Positions 1 through 10,703 of a DNA stretch of 64,000 nucleotides are shown one piece after another. Every line of letters begins with the position of its first letter. Position 1 is the stretch's first letter. This DNA is from Muraenolepis orangiensis (Eukaryota > Chordata > Actinopteri > Gadiformes > Muraenolepididae), in contig CM051013.1 in the NCBI GenBank assembly GCA_027704905.1, positions 15,918,327 through 15,982,326 on the forward strand, written 5' to 3'. The notes beneath the pieces are model-generated. The model did no database searches. It was not told the DNA's origin and saw only the letters and a list, made by a program, of their open reading frames with translations. The translations under genes and the position numbers were made by a program.

Positions 1-306
1 ACTGACTGACGCGTGTCCAGTCCGAATGACCGGATAATTAATACGTGAATCATAATTAATACCCGAGTGCTTAACAGACTGGCTGATGATAAACAGGAAG
101 TACATGTGGTACGACCATGGGGCGGCTGATATGCCACAGAAACGGATCTCTTTAGCCCCATCCCCTGGCTCACAACAGTTAAAGCACTTTTAGGTTTAAA
201 GGTATCAGACTGCTTGCCTGACGTACGGTTTGCTACGGTTGATTTATGCTGCTGGACACAACTCTGCTGGACATGGACAAAGTTGACGAGGAAGTGAGTC
301 AAAAGC

Positions 307-402
307 AACCGGATTGGCTCTGACACGAAGAACCGGATTGGCTCTGGTACGAAGAACCGGATTGGCTCTGGTACGAAGAACCGGATTGGCTCTGGTACGA
401 AG
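307..402. repeat. 24-bp minisatellite carrying CCAAT-box motifs
   Basis: Four head-to-tail 24-bp units lie at 307-330, 331-354, 355-378 and 379-402. They are identical except for two bases in the first unit. Each unit contains GATTGGCT, the reverse complement of a CCAAT box (AGCCAATC), and a fifth diverged GATTGGCTGG follows at 412-421. The array sits about 1.5 kb upstream of the gss start codon and about 100 bp upstream of a candidate first-exon splice donor. That CCAAT boxes bind NF-Y is established; that these act on gss is inference. Confidence 0.8.
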
Positions 403-429
403 AAGCCACCTGATTGGCTGGATGGCGCT

Positions 430-518
430 GTATTTGCTCATGCGCTGTACGTCGGTGAGGATGTTGAGGAGGATCCAGATGCTCTTTGGTTAGTATTTGC
501 TACCTATACTGTCCCCAG
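430..518 (+). other. gss: Candidate non-coding first exon of gss
   Basis: A strong splice donor, CAG followed by GTAAGTG, lies at 516-525. The coding exon of gss is preceded by a pyrimidine-rich acceptor ending in CAG at about 1869, ten bases before the ATG, so an upstream 5'UTR exon is required. This donor is the best one visible upstream and lies just after the CCAAT minisatellite. The 5' limit given is a guess, because I see no TATA box or other start mark. Transcript data would be needed to confirm it. Confidence 0.3.
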
Positions 519-681
519 GTAAGTGCTGCAATTACTAATAACAATAGCTTAATGCATACTTTCATACTTTAAGCTTATAGCTGAGAAATAGCCAGAGTGT
601 TAGGTATTCAGGCAACACGTATACGTGAACATTAGTAGTTAAAGAGAAAGCGAAATAGTCCCTTGCACGCATAGGTTTCGT

Positions 682-825
682 ATGCAGTTTATAGTTGGCT
701 GTGGAAGTAAAACTGGGAAGAAGGACGGCGTAGGACTATTCCGTATACCTTCTGCTGTACATATGCAAGGTGAAGAGTTACTGAAGAGAAGCTTGGATTT
801 CGGCAATAAGTCGAGATATAAATGA
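682..825 (+). pseudogene. THAP zinc-finger domain, N-terminal half (transposon-derived relic)
   Basis: A 47-codon open stretch starts with MQFIVGCGSKTGKKDGVGLF and continues with FRIPSAV and GEELLKRS. This matches the N-terminal half of THAP domains (C-x2-C region, FxxP motif), but the first cysteine appears lost. It ends at a TGA. The continuation of the domain is found at 969-1106 in the same orientation, separated by an L2-type tail. THAP domains are common at the N-terminus of fish transposon proteins. The piece lies in gss intron 1 or upstream and is clearly decayed. Confidence 0.55.
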
Positions 826-960
826 ATAGATTTTGACTTCTGGTGACTAGTTGTTCTCTTACCTTCCTTTGTTGAAACACACTATTGTAAATCTCTTTGG
901 ATAAAAGCGTCTGCCTAATGACTGGAATGTTATGTCATGTTATGTTATGTTATGTAATGT
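826..960 (+). repeat. L2-tailed retroelement fragment
   Basis: The segment ends with the conserved L2-type 3' tail (TTGGATAAAAGCGTCTGC) followed by a degenerate TGTTA/TGTAA repeat at about 927-968. A related copy with the same upstream segment (GACTTC..GGTG..TTGTTCTCTT, then GTTGAA-CACA-TATTGTAA) is present at about 6060-6172 in gss intron 4. The tail stem-loop is known from L2-clade LINEs and the SINEs they mobilise. This copy separates the two halves of the THAP relic. Confidence 0.55.
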
Positions 961-968
961 AATGTAAT

Positions 969-1106
969 GATGCAACAACTAAAGACATCCTGAAGAGCGA
1001 GAGAGTTTGCAGTAAGCATTTTGTTTGGGGACAGCCCGCTATGAACTGGGACAGATATAATGTGGACTGGAAACCTACGCTTAACCTCGGGAAAAGACAA
1101 ACATAA
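969..1106 (+). pseudogene. THAP domain, C-terminal half (relic)
   Basis: Read from 969, the frame gives KSERVCSKHFVWGQPA, then YNVDWKPTLNLG and a stop at 1104-1106. The C-x2-H pair (CSKH) and the DW-x-PTL end are typical of the second half of THAP DNA-binding domains. Together with 682-825 it would form most of one THAP domain, interrupted by an L2-tailed fragment. No further transposase frame follows on this strand. Confidence 0.55.
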
Positions 1107-1344
1107 TAATACATATAACAACATGCTGCTATATAATACATTATTGTTATAGATATATAGCAACATGCGTCTGTATAATAATAGTTATAGATATATAGCA
1201 ACACGTTACTATATAATACATAACAATAATAAAGGAGCATGTTACTATATAGTAAATCACATACATAGTATAGTTTAGTTGGACATCGTATCGTCTCAAT
1301 GTATGTAGTATGTAGTAGTATGTTCATATTAATATATATAACTA
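1107..1344. repeat. AT-rich repetitive stretch
   Basis: A low-complexity stretch contains several variants of a unit including TATAGATATATAGCAACA (for example around 1149, 1187 and 1203) and many short TA runs. I see no gene in it. It lies between the THAP relic on the + strand and the oppositely oriented fragment at 1345-1779, so it may mark the rearrangement that inverted one of them. Confidence 0.5.
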
Positions 1345-1779
1345 TTATTTATTATATAGTATCATAGATATAGTATAATTTCCTTGTACAGAGGCTACAA
1401 ACCCAGACACCATTTGGTTAAATGCCTCCAAGCTTTTATACGCCTTGAATTGCTGTTTGGTGTAATAGCTTGTCTCCAAAACTAGGTAGCTCAGCAAATC
1501 TGTAGCCTCAATTGGTGGCAAACACTCTTGTAAATATCTCCTCTTTATATGGATTTCGAGGCATTTTGCGTACTCGGAAAGCACTGGGATATCTTTAGCT
1601 AGATATTCCAAGTCATCCTTTGGTTTCTTTCTTTGAAAGATCCATAAAAAAGTAGAAAAGAACGTGAGAGCTAGATACAAATGGCTTATGTTTACATCGA
1701 TTTGAACACTGCGAGGGGGTCCAACATGGCCGACACCCAAATATAGACAGCCCTCTGACGTCATCTGAAAACCACCCAT
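1345..1779 (-). pseudogene. Fragment of a fish SWIM/YqaJ-type transposon protein
   Basis: The open frame includes a segment around residues 90-135 with ATDLLSYLVLETSYYTKQQF and then KAYKSLEAFNQMVSGFVASV. I recognise this as a block found in a large fish family of THAP/SWIM/YqaJ-exonuclease proteins that spread as transposons. The upstream part (HVGPPRSVQIDVN, a hydrophobic run, then EYLAKDIPVLSEYAKC) also fits, partly out of frame. Family assignment is from memory and unverified. It lies antisense to gss in the presumed first intron, opposite in strand to the THAP relic. Confidence 0.45.
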
Positions 1780-1879
1780 AGGTTGACGGATGTCATTTTA
1801 TCGTATGGTGTATAGACATTGCTGCAACGTCATGGTGGCAGCGTTCAGTTGTTCCGCATACTTTCTCAGGTGAATCACC

Positions 1880-4800
1880 ATGGAACAGGGCATACCTGAG
1901 GCCATATTGGCGGACACTAAGCTGATTCAAGACTTGGCAGATGTGGCAAAAGACACCGCTCTTCTCAACGGTGTCTTAATGCGGACCAAAGAGGAGCCCG
2001 GCTCCTCAGAGGTAAGACACGGCCACCATAATGTCTGATGAGGCACAAAGGGTAGTCAAATGTTTGTGACCAGATTTAATACCATGCACCAGATGTAATA
2101 CCATCACTCCTACCAGCATACCTACACCGTTAGGGGACTGGCCCACGCTTTGGGACAGGGGATCCTCTCTTATGGACTCACCAGAGTCTGAAATAGATTA
2201 GGAAAAATGTGTTAATTTCTTGTATAGGCCTACTCTAAAAGCAATTTTTGATGAATAAAATATGTTTTATTCATCAAAAATTGCTCTATCCGCACTAGTA
2301 TGTATGTCAGCAAGTATATGGCCCCCCAGGTTTGCATGTCACAGCAGCTCAGCCGCAGCCATTAGCTCCTTCCAAACAAACACAAACCCCACCCAAAAAT
2401 AAACGTAATATTGTCTTAACTTAAAACAACACTCTAAACATATTGGGCCTGCAGAATGAACAATGTTATTGTTCCCTATTTGGCAATGATTGAGCCGAAT
2501 CCATTTACCCCAAAGAGTAGCTTATTAGCGATGGCCTGCCATTGGTGATCAACAAGTGTGTGCAAATGCTGAGTCAGAATGCTCAGCATTTGTGTGCTCA
2601 GAATTCCTGCCACAGCATTCTATGCAGACAAGCTAGTGAGATTTACTGAAAGAGATACACATGCAAACACACTGACCAAGGTTGAGTAGGACGTTGGTTG
2701 GTATTGGTCCTGTGGGACCAATACCAATATTGGGATTGAGGGACTACTTGCACCTTAATAACAAAGTATAGACTTTTGAGATGTGAGATGGACACAGGTT
2801 GCGCATAATACTAATAATGGGTCTCGTTTTTACGTACCAGGGCACAGGAAGCAGACTAAACTAGTGACTATATTGATTCCCGTGCTACCCTGGTACCTAA
2901 TAAGCAGTGTTATTAGCAAAACACCTTTGTTTGTCCTACGTAGGTGGTGACCTATGCTCCCTTCACACTGTTCCCTACCGCCGTGCCCAGAGGTGTGTTC
3001 GAGCAGGCGCTGGCGGTACAAACTCACTACAACCTGCTGGTGGACTTGGTCAGCCAGGACACACAGTTCCTAGAGGAGGCTCTGGCCAGGTAGGGCTGCA
3101 GTCCAGTCTTGGTGGTTGCTCGACTGGCTGGTGTGCTTGAATAGTTAAACTGGGGTGGGCCAATGCATGCGTATCCATTCTGAAAGTGTTTTGTTTTATG
3201 ATACTTAAAGCTGCTGTAGGTGCGATTTGAGAGAAGAGGGAGAGCCGAAGACGGCAAAGAGGGAAAGATATTGAAAAGAAACTGCGCCAAAATGTTCTCT
3301 ACTGTTAAATGTTGCATTGAAGCACTTGTGAATGACACCCAAGATGGATTCTCTGAATCAGGGAAGAGATGCCCTGATTGGTCAGAAATGAACCGGGAGT
3401 CAAATTACAGCCTGTAAATCAACAAAAGCACATGTTTTAAACATTAAATCAAGATATATATTGATATATTCATGTGTGTTGTTGTATATTTGCCTCCCCA
3501 CAACAACTGTTATGCCTGCTTTCCTCTGATCTCATGACTGGACTTGACACTTCTTTGCTGGATGATGTAACAAAAGGTTTGTTTGTTTTTTAGCACCGCT
3601 GAATCTGATGTCTTCACCGGGAGGCTGCTTGATATTTATCGCCAGACGACAAAAGAAGGAAGGTCCCAGGTACGCTTGGGGACATCCGTCTCCAGTCTAT
3701 CAGCCATGGATTTGTAACGTCAAAGTCCTACGGCAACTGATGCTAGTTCCACACCTGTTCCAAGTGATGCTGTCGCAAACAATATATAGATGCTTCTCTC
3801 AACCCCGATTTACAACTTCCCCACCAAGGAGGAAAAGGCAGGAATTAATGATGCTGATCAATGGTAAAATACAGTTGGATAAAAATAATAATGAATAATA
3901 AAGTCTCACAATAAATGACCAATATCTTAGAATAACACAACAGACGAAGGCCCCCTAGTTGCCCGGAGACTTGCTACATATGGGGGTTTTGAATGGATTG
4001 TTGCGGGCTGTATATATAATAGGGAGGCGTAGATGTAATCAAATTTTTTAGTTGTTCATATTGAATGTCATGGTTTTGATAGGAAAAAACTGACTGGAGA
4101 TGAGATAAAAACAAGACAGATTTTTACACTGAACATTAATATTTGCGTCATTTCGTAGACTCTTTTATCCAGAGTGACTTGCAAGTAAGACATGAGACAT
4201 TGGAGTAGCTACCAAAAAGTGCACAAGCAGAAGTGCTGTAGTAATCAAACTGTAACCATCTGTCGTGTCCCCCCCCCCTCTCCCCAGTCCATAGTTTTGG
4301 GTCTGAACCGCTCTGACTACATGCTGGACCAGAGGGAGGGCGCGCCTGCCGCTCTGAAGCAGATCGAGATCAACACCATCGCTGCCAGCTTTGGTGGACT
4401 GGCATCGCACACGCCTGACCTGCACCGGTAAGCTCTGCCGATTCAATGGTAACACTAAAAGAGGGTGGAATCCTCTTTATAGGTTACATACATGTACACT
4501 CACCCATCCTAGTATTAAGAGAATTAAGGGCAGCTATTTTATTTGAGTTTACTCGACTGTTTTTTGCTACATGGACGACCCTTGCCTTGTCATAAAAATG
4601 CCATTGTACAGAATGACTGTGTTAAACTGCACATGTGACAGTTAAACAATGTTAAACGGTATGCTGAATGCTATGCGTCAAGCTCCAGCTTCACCGCATC
4701 TTCAACCATAAGTATTGATTGGCGTCAACATCTCAGGGGTTCTGTCTCTAGTGAGGCTGCAACAGTCAAGTCACACAATCCAAATGGCTTACTTGGAGTA

Positions 4801-5141
4801 ACTACACCATTTTTGTAGAGTGTAAACTAAACATGTTTGTTGAAACACAGCACAGGTTTGACATGTGTTGTATAGTCTCGTGTAGGGATGCTCCGATCAG
4901 GGTTTTTTTTATGGGTGATCACCAGAATCAGAATCGGCCGATTGCCGATCACATGGTGGGTGGGGGCTATGGGATCTTCCATTTAAAGTTCCATATATAG
5001 TATTACATATTTATTTACTATTTAGACCAATAAAATAAACTATTCTGAAATGCATTGCAGAAATATAATATATCACAATAATATTGTCTCACGTGACGCT
5101 ACTCAACCAATCAAATTGCTGCAGTCAGGGCGCAAGCATAT

Positions 5142-5209
<68 letters not shown>

Positions 5210-8200
5210 ATATACACACACACACAGAAACTGTTATTTCACATGGAGTGCTCTAAAAACAGGAAGGTAGACAGAGAAAACTCCCACAGGCAGTTCAAAC
5301 CCAGTACGTCTCAATTTGTTCCGTGGCGACTATTATAAGTGGCAATGTGAAGCGGCTACGAGATATAGCACACATCTTTTGAGCAATCATACCCACCCAA
5401 AACAAAATAAATGATCTAGGAGCCTGCTTCACACACATTGGGTTTTTTTTGCAGTGTATATTTACCCATGTATTTAGCCTCATCTGATCGGCTCTTCTGA
5501 TCAGCCGTTTTTGAGATCTCTGATCGATGGGTTTAGAGTTAATATTGGCCAATAATGATAGGCCAATAGGTCAGAGCATCCCTAGTCTCGTGTATACCTT
5601 GTACAGTTGGTGCGTGCATAAACCTGCAGGTTCTACTACTGTAATCCAACTGTTTTCCACAATATTTAAAGTCATCCGCATGGCACCAGAAGGAACAGAA
5701 GGAATGTAACTGGGTATTTTGTGCTTTGATTGCATCAGTGAGTGCCCTGCCAGCTGTGTGTGTGCACCTATTGCAAGGTTTATGTGCTGGGGATAGAAAC
5801 ATGACGCCATTTATTATTATTATTATCATCATTAAACACACCATAACTACCTATTGATAGTTTCCCACCTCTTCAGGAAGCACCGATCCTTCCTCTTTGC
5901 ACTTGTGTCTTACTAGCTGTAGTGGTTACTTGATTGTTTGCTTGTTAGTTGTACTGTTCTATGGTTTGCCAACTTATTGTACTTTTACCTGAGGATCGGT
6001 TTCGCTCTTGGAAACTTGTTCCCGGCTCTTGGAGACTTGTTGCATAGGAATGAAATACACTTATGACTTCCGGTGTCGATTTGTTCTCTTGCCTACATTT
6101 AGTTGAACACATTATTGTAAGCCGCTTTTGACAAAAGCGTCTGCTAATTGACTAATGTAAATGTAATGATGATCATGTTATGATGAAGAATCATGGCTGG
6201 TCTTCCTCTTCGTCCTCGTCCTCCAGACATGTGCTTAACGTGGCCGGTCTCCGGGATCATAGTCGCCGTATCCTTGACAACAACCCTGCTGCAGGGCTGG
6301 CCAGGGGGCTGGCTAAAGCCTGGGAACTCTATGGGTCAGAGAGGTACTGTACACACATACTGTTCACACCCTTCCGTATAGAAAGCCAATGAGACCACAG
6401 TGGTGTTTCATCATGTGTGTGATTCACTCCGCAGGGCAGTGGTCATGTTCCTGGTGGAAGATGTCCAGAGAAACATCATGGACCATCGATGTGTTGAAAA
6501 TGAACTGTGGAGCAGGTAAGGTGTCAAACGGCCAGGAGCATCACTCTATTCGCCAGGGTTTCCTTACAAAAGACATGCTGGATGCTTGGTCGTTCTTAAG
6601 AGGCCTCTTAAGTGCCGTTTACAGGCCTCTATAGGAACAGGGAGAAACAATCACCAGAAATTATTGGAGTTCATCCTCTGTCCATTGAATCCGTCTGTTA
6701 TGCAGAAGGGTCTAAAGTAGCACTACTGTATTCAACCGTTATGCTATGTTCGATTATTGAAAGTCGTCCAATAATGTGCATCTTCTTTCTTTCCTAGAAA
6801 TATCCGAACTATAAGAAGAAGATTTGGAGATATTTCCCTTGTCCAGGACAAGCGGCTCTTTGTGTAAGACTACTTCTACTTTACTGCTAATTCTACTTGA
6901 CTGCTAAACTATCATAGAATCAATTATGTTTTGGTTACAAAGCATTTGCTTGTATTTCTAGTGATGGCCAAGAGGTAGCGGTGGTGTACTTCAGGGATGG
7001 CTACATGCCTCAGAACTATCCGACAGAACAGGTGAAATTACATATTTAACTAACTACTAGTACTGCACTATACACTACTGCATCATACACTAGTGTAAAC
7101 TATTGACTATAAGAATATCAAACAGCGAAAAGCGAAAAACGTATTGGTTCCTCTTACAACTGTAGGCAAGGTCCCACTGACACTGAACTGAATTGGTGAG
7201 ACTGGGACTCCTCAATGCACCACAGGTGTGCAGCCTCGCCCAGCCTCCGAGTAATCAGTCAGACTCAGGCCAAGTGAGGCTGCCTAAAACAGCTAAACAA
7301 TATTTGCTGTGGGACACTACTACAGCACCAGGGAAATAATATTGTTTTGTCTCACCACCACTTGTATTTCTGATGGAGGACACGTTTTCTTTTTTTATCA
7401 ATGTGAAATTCCTAAGAGCCTAATTTACAAAAAGTTATTGTCGTGTTTTACTTCTGAAAGTTGTTTGAGCCCTTTTATATTCCTTAGGTACACAACGCTG
7501 TCTGTTGAAATGTGGATTGTTACAAGTGTGGCTTACATTGATGCGGTTATAGGAGTTATTCTGCACTGTGACCACCAACTGGATTTATCACCACTAGGTT
7601 CTAGTGCAATTCGTACAACTATGTGTGTGTGAGGTTTATGTGTGTGCGTGATTGGGTTTGCCTTGACTTAAAGGACCACAAAACCTCTACACCATTTCTA
7701 CATTTGGTTTGCATTAGAGGATGCTTATAGGTATATATATGACCTCGTATTGGCGGATGTGGTTACCTGGTACCAGCTGACTAAGCGTTGATGTGGCACA
7801 CATGTCCTCCGCTAACTGTTACTGAATTGACTGGGCGGAACCTGAAAGCTTTTGTAAAAGCTGGGGTTTTAAAGGTGAATTTTCAGCAGTTAAAAAAAAA
7901 TGTTCTAGCACAGTACTTTATTATTAGATTTTTTAGTCATCACTTACATTTCTCTGTCAATTGAGGCACTTCAATCAATACAATTCAATATGAGTTGGGC
8001 CTCTGCCAGTCATTCCTAAAGCCACTTCAGTGGACTTGGTCCATATCTAAAGACGGCTGTGGTAGGGGTAGTTAATGGGCTGTGAGTTCATTTAGTTGTT
8101 AACAATGTCCTCGGTAGCCTTGCTTTGACCATGAGGTGTATCACTTGACCATGAGGTGTATCACTTGCTCTGCAGAGCTGGGAGGCCCGTCTGCTGATTG

Positions 8201-10026
8201 AGCGCTCCCTGGCCATCAAGTGTCCGGACATCGCCACCCACCTGGTGGGGACCAAGAAGGTCCAGCAGGTGCTGGCCCAACCGGGGATCCTGGAGCGCTT
8301 CTTCCCCGACCAGCCCCGGGTGGTGCAGCAGATCAGGGACACCTTCGCAGGCCTCTATACCCTAGACGAGGTGAGGGTGAACGACACAGAGCCTTGGGGG
8401 ATGTGTGGGAAGGAGCCCAATGCCCCCCCCCCCCCCCTTATAGACACTGCCTGCAATTGGTCAACAATACCATGTGTGTTATTGCATCCGTTAGTCTCCA
8501 GACGTCACATTATCACTATATTGTACCCTGTCGAAATTGCCGTGTTCGACAGTCAATGTAAACTCGCCAATTCCAATGTAGTTTCAAGTAAGTCAATGGG
8601 GTCTTTGAGCTTGAATCTAGCTGGCACCGCCCGACTATCTTATGGAGCAGTAAATGCTCATGTTCCTGGTTGGATTTATTTAAGATGTTCTTTTTTTTTC
8701 AGGGCCCAGAGGGGGACAAAACTGTGGCCATGGCGATGGCCAATCCAGACCGGTTTGTGCTAAAACCTCAACGTGAAGGAGGAGGTATCTCAGCGCTGTG
8801 TTTTATCACCACATGTTCTCCTGGTCAAAGTCCAGGCTAAAACCAAGCACAGAATCAAGATGAGAAAGATGCAGAGATGCTGATAGTGGCTGGCTTGGGT
8901 GTTTGACTCTCAGCCGAAAGGCGTTGGGTTTGATCTCTGATGTTCGCAGCTTGCCTGTAGGTATCCTTGTGCAAGGTGTCTGACCCCTAATTATTCCTTT
9001 GGCAATTTTCAACCTGTTTGGCTGTCCTCCGCGTGGCTATGATGATAACCACAATAAGTGGCAAACTAACAAATACATGCAGGTCAGGGCAATACGCATA
9101 GAATAATATAGACTAAAGTGCAAAAAAAAGTTCTTTAAAACAGTTAATGTAATCTCAAATGAAAATGGTAATGTAGGTGATTTCTGTTGAAATTTCACCG
9201 CTAATAACCGTTCTGCGGTTGGCCGTTAGGCATAAAAGCAAGCATCTTCTTGTGTTTGTCTCCAGGGAACAACATCTATGGATCTGAGATCTGCCGGGTT
9301 CTGGAGGGCGTCCAGGGCACCAGCAAACGCACGGCCTACATCCTGATGGAGAAGATCCAGGCCCGAACCTCGCAGAACTACCTGCTGCGGCGCGGTGCTC
9401 CCCTGCAGCCCAGCAAGTGTCTCAGTGAGCTGGGGGTGTTCGGCGTCTACGTCAGGTACGCGCCGTGTCCGTGGAGTCGCCTCCACCTGTGTCCACCTCG
9501 TGATCCCCTACAATCAGTCAGTAGACTTAGGATTTAATTATGAAAGAACAAAGACTGTGTGTGCGTGCAGTTTAATTGTTTTCCTCAGAGGAACGAGGAC
9601 ACTGTCTCGTCTGTTTGTAGCGGGTAAATTTGAGTTTTTATTTCAGTTTTTTGTTTATTTTGTATACTATGCATGCGGAAATAAGTAATGTTTCATCGAA
9701 ATTCAACCTCCCAACTCTACGTACCCCCTCCCTCCTTCGGTACGAGTATCAAACTATGATTTTAAGCAGAACCTTAAGTCTCAACCGTATCTGTGATCCA
9801 GGAGCTTTTGTTGCAGCTTGGTCTCCTGGACACTTTGCTGGACATCCCTTTTTCAACCAGACTCAGCTCCCCCTTGCTCACGTCTCCCCCGTGTCTTTGC
9901 AGGCAGGGTACCAACATGGTGATGAACGAGTGTGTCGGCCACCTGCTGAGGACCAAGAGTTCTGAACACGCAGACGGAGGCGTGGCAGCTGGTGTAGCCG
10001 TGCTGGACAACCCTCTGCTGGTTTGA
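1880..10026 (+). CDS. gss: Glutathione synthetase (complete, 12 coding exons)
   Basis: Cytosolic ATP-grasp ligase that joins gamma-glutamylcysteine and glycine, the second step of glutathione synthesis; the family acts as a homodimer. Coding exons: 1880-2011, 2944-3089, 3594-3669, 4288-4427, 6227-6343, 6435-6515, 6798-6863, 6962-7031, 8176-8370, 8703-8784, 9266-9455, 9903-10026. All introns are GT-AG and all phases join, giving 472 residues (human 474). Landmarks in order: APFTLFP (exon 2), LGLNRSDYM and IEINTIAASFGGLAS with the metal/substrate Glu and Asn (exon 4), VVYFRDGYMP (exon 8), GTKKVQQ (exon 9), FVLKPQREGG continuing to GNNIYG (exons 10-11), LMEKI and SELGIFGVYVR-like SELGVFGVYVR (exon 11), and RTK..EHADGGVAAGVAVLDNP, the glycine-rich lid (exon 12). 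No stop or frameshift is seen. The ATG is the only one in exon 1 and aligns with the family start. Two partial copies lie at 59664 and 62523. Confidence 0.97.
2012..2943 (+). other. gss intron with two hairpins
   Basis: The first coding-region intron has no gene. It contains a perfect 21-bp inverted repeat (2240-2260 with 2265-2285, loop TATG) and a second hairpin with arms TTGGTATTGGTCC around 2698-2710 and 2715-2727 (loop TGTG). Neither is present in the equivalent introns of gss copies 2 and 3. Both could be remnants of MITE termini. Confidence 0.6.
4883..5584. mobile_element. Non-autonomous hAT transposon (702 bp) in gss intron 4
   Basis: The ends are TAGGGATGCTCCGATCA on the left and the inverted GAGCATCCCTA on the right. 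The element is flanked by the perfect 8-bp target duplication GTCTCGTG (4875-4882 and 5585-5592). An 8-bp duplication and a TAGGG terminus are hallmarks of the hAT superfamily. No transposase frame is present, so it is a non-autonomous derivative. It carries the CA microsatellite at 5144-5226. Confidence 0.9.
5144..5226. repeat. CA microsatellite
   Basis: A nearly pure (CA)n run of about 80 bp is interrupted near its 3' end by TACACATATACACA. It lies inside the hAT element at 4883-5584 and is probably polymorphic. Reading frames across it encode only His-Thr repeats and are not genes. Confidence 0.97.
5985..6175 (+). repeat. L2-tailed retroelement fragment in gss intron 4
   Basis: It shares the block at 826-960 (GACTTCCGGTG, TTGTTCTCTTGCC, GTTGAACACATTATTGTAA) and ends in an L2-type tail (ACAAAAGCGTCTGCTAATTG) followed by TGTAAATGTAATG. 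It is a member of the same short interspersed family. It ends about 50 bp before gss exon 5. Confidence 0.5.
7032..8175 (+). other. gss intron 8 (no gene; short tandem duplication)
   Basis: This intron holds no recognisable gene or complete element. A 20-bp unit TGACCATGAGGTGTATCACT occurs twice in tandem at 8126-8165, just before the exon 9 acceptor. A 107-codon frame at 7309-7632 shows no family features and is regarded as chance. Confidence 0.6.
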
Positions 10027-10320
10027 GAAACCCAGTACACTGCCCCCTGCTGGTCATCCGTTGAACAGTCGTATTGGGAAGTTGCCACAATGCAGAGATT
10101 TGGGTTTTAATACTTTGGGGTTTGGAGATGAGTTGGCTGTACGTGTATTCATGTGCCTTTATCCAATATGTGTATGTATGTAGAGGAAATGTGTATGTAT
10201 GTAGCAGAGGAAATCATTTCAATACCTACTGTGACGGTTCCCTGTATAGTATGTTATGTCACTCTTAGGGTATATGGTTTGCATTTGCTTTGTGTTCAAT
10301 TATCTCTCATTCTCATCACT
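10027..10320 (+). other. gss: gss 3' untranslated region
   Basis: About 290 bp separate the gss stop codon from the Gypsy LTR. I find no AATAAA or ATTAAA in it. A degenerate TGTATGTATGTAG repeat lies at about 10168-10205. The first canonical polyadenylation signal in the sense direction is inside the LTR (10600-10605), so the annotated 3'UTR may extend into the transposon. Confidence 0.5.
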
Positions 10321-10682
10321 CTAGGACTTGGGGAGCAGTGAGCTGATGGCGATCAGCCTAATTGGGTGCACCTGGGCCCGGGTGCTCCAGCCCTATAAAA
10401 GCCTGTCTCCCCAGTCCTCTCGAGCTCTGCTCCAGCTCATCTGACTTTTGCACACACACACACACTACACACAATCCACTTACCCACTCTTAGCCACTTA
10501 TCCACTCACAATCCGCATACACCCATTACACTACTGCCTTTACTGATTTCCACACCTCATCTGTTTATCCCTAGTTTGTTTAGTTACTTTTGATTATTTA
10601 ATAAACACTAATTCATTGTTAAACTGCGTCTCCCCTGTCTTTTTGCTATGTTCCCTGGTCCCCCTAGGCCAGGGTCATAACA
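10321..10682 (+). mobile_element. 5' LTR of a truncated Gypsy element
   Basis: This block is repeated at 12166-12493 (the 3' LTR). It contains a TATA box (CCTATAAAAGCC, about 10392-10403), an AATAAA at 10600-10605, and ends GGTCATAACA. It is followed directly by a primer-binding-site-like stretch. Both LTR copies start at the same point, CTAGGACTTGGGG, which is not a canonical TG, so the true 5' border is uncertain. Confidence 0.8.
10600..10605 (+). promoter_or_regulatory. AATAAA polyadenylation signal in the LTR
   Basis: This is the first AATAAA downstream of the gss stop codon on the + strand, 574 bp past it and inside the Gypsy LTR. It is the LTR's own signal; use by gss transcripts is inference. 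Confidence 0.5.
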
Positions 10683-10685
10683 AAG

Positions 10686-10703
10686 TGGGGGCTCGTCCGA
10701 GAT
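10686..10703 (+). other. Retroelement primer binding site
   Basis: TGGGGGCTCGTCCGAGAT lies three bases after the LTR end. It closely resembles a site complementary to the 3' end of tRNA-Pro. Position and sequence fit minus-strand priming of an LTR retroelement. Confidence 0.6.

Noticed and set aside
307..402. Regular 24-bp repeat as a CRISPR-like array
   Set aside because: Units are directly adjacent with no spacers, and the genome is a vertebrate.
1345..1779. Small membrane protein because of a hydrophobic run
   Set aside because: The downstream block matches a transposon protein family and the frame is not preserved at its start.
5050..5338. Two overlapping frames with long His-Thr repeats
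   Set aside because: They simply read through the CA microsatellite inside the hAT element.
7309..7632. 107-codon frame in gss intron 8
   Set aside because: No domain, no splice context and no compositional sign of coding.
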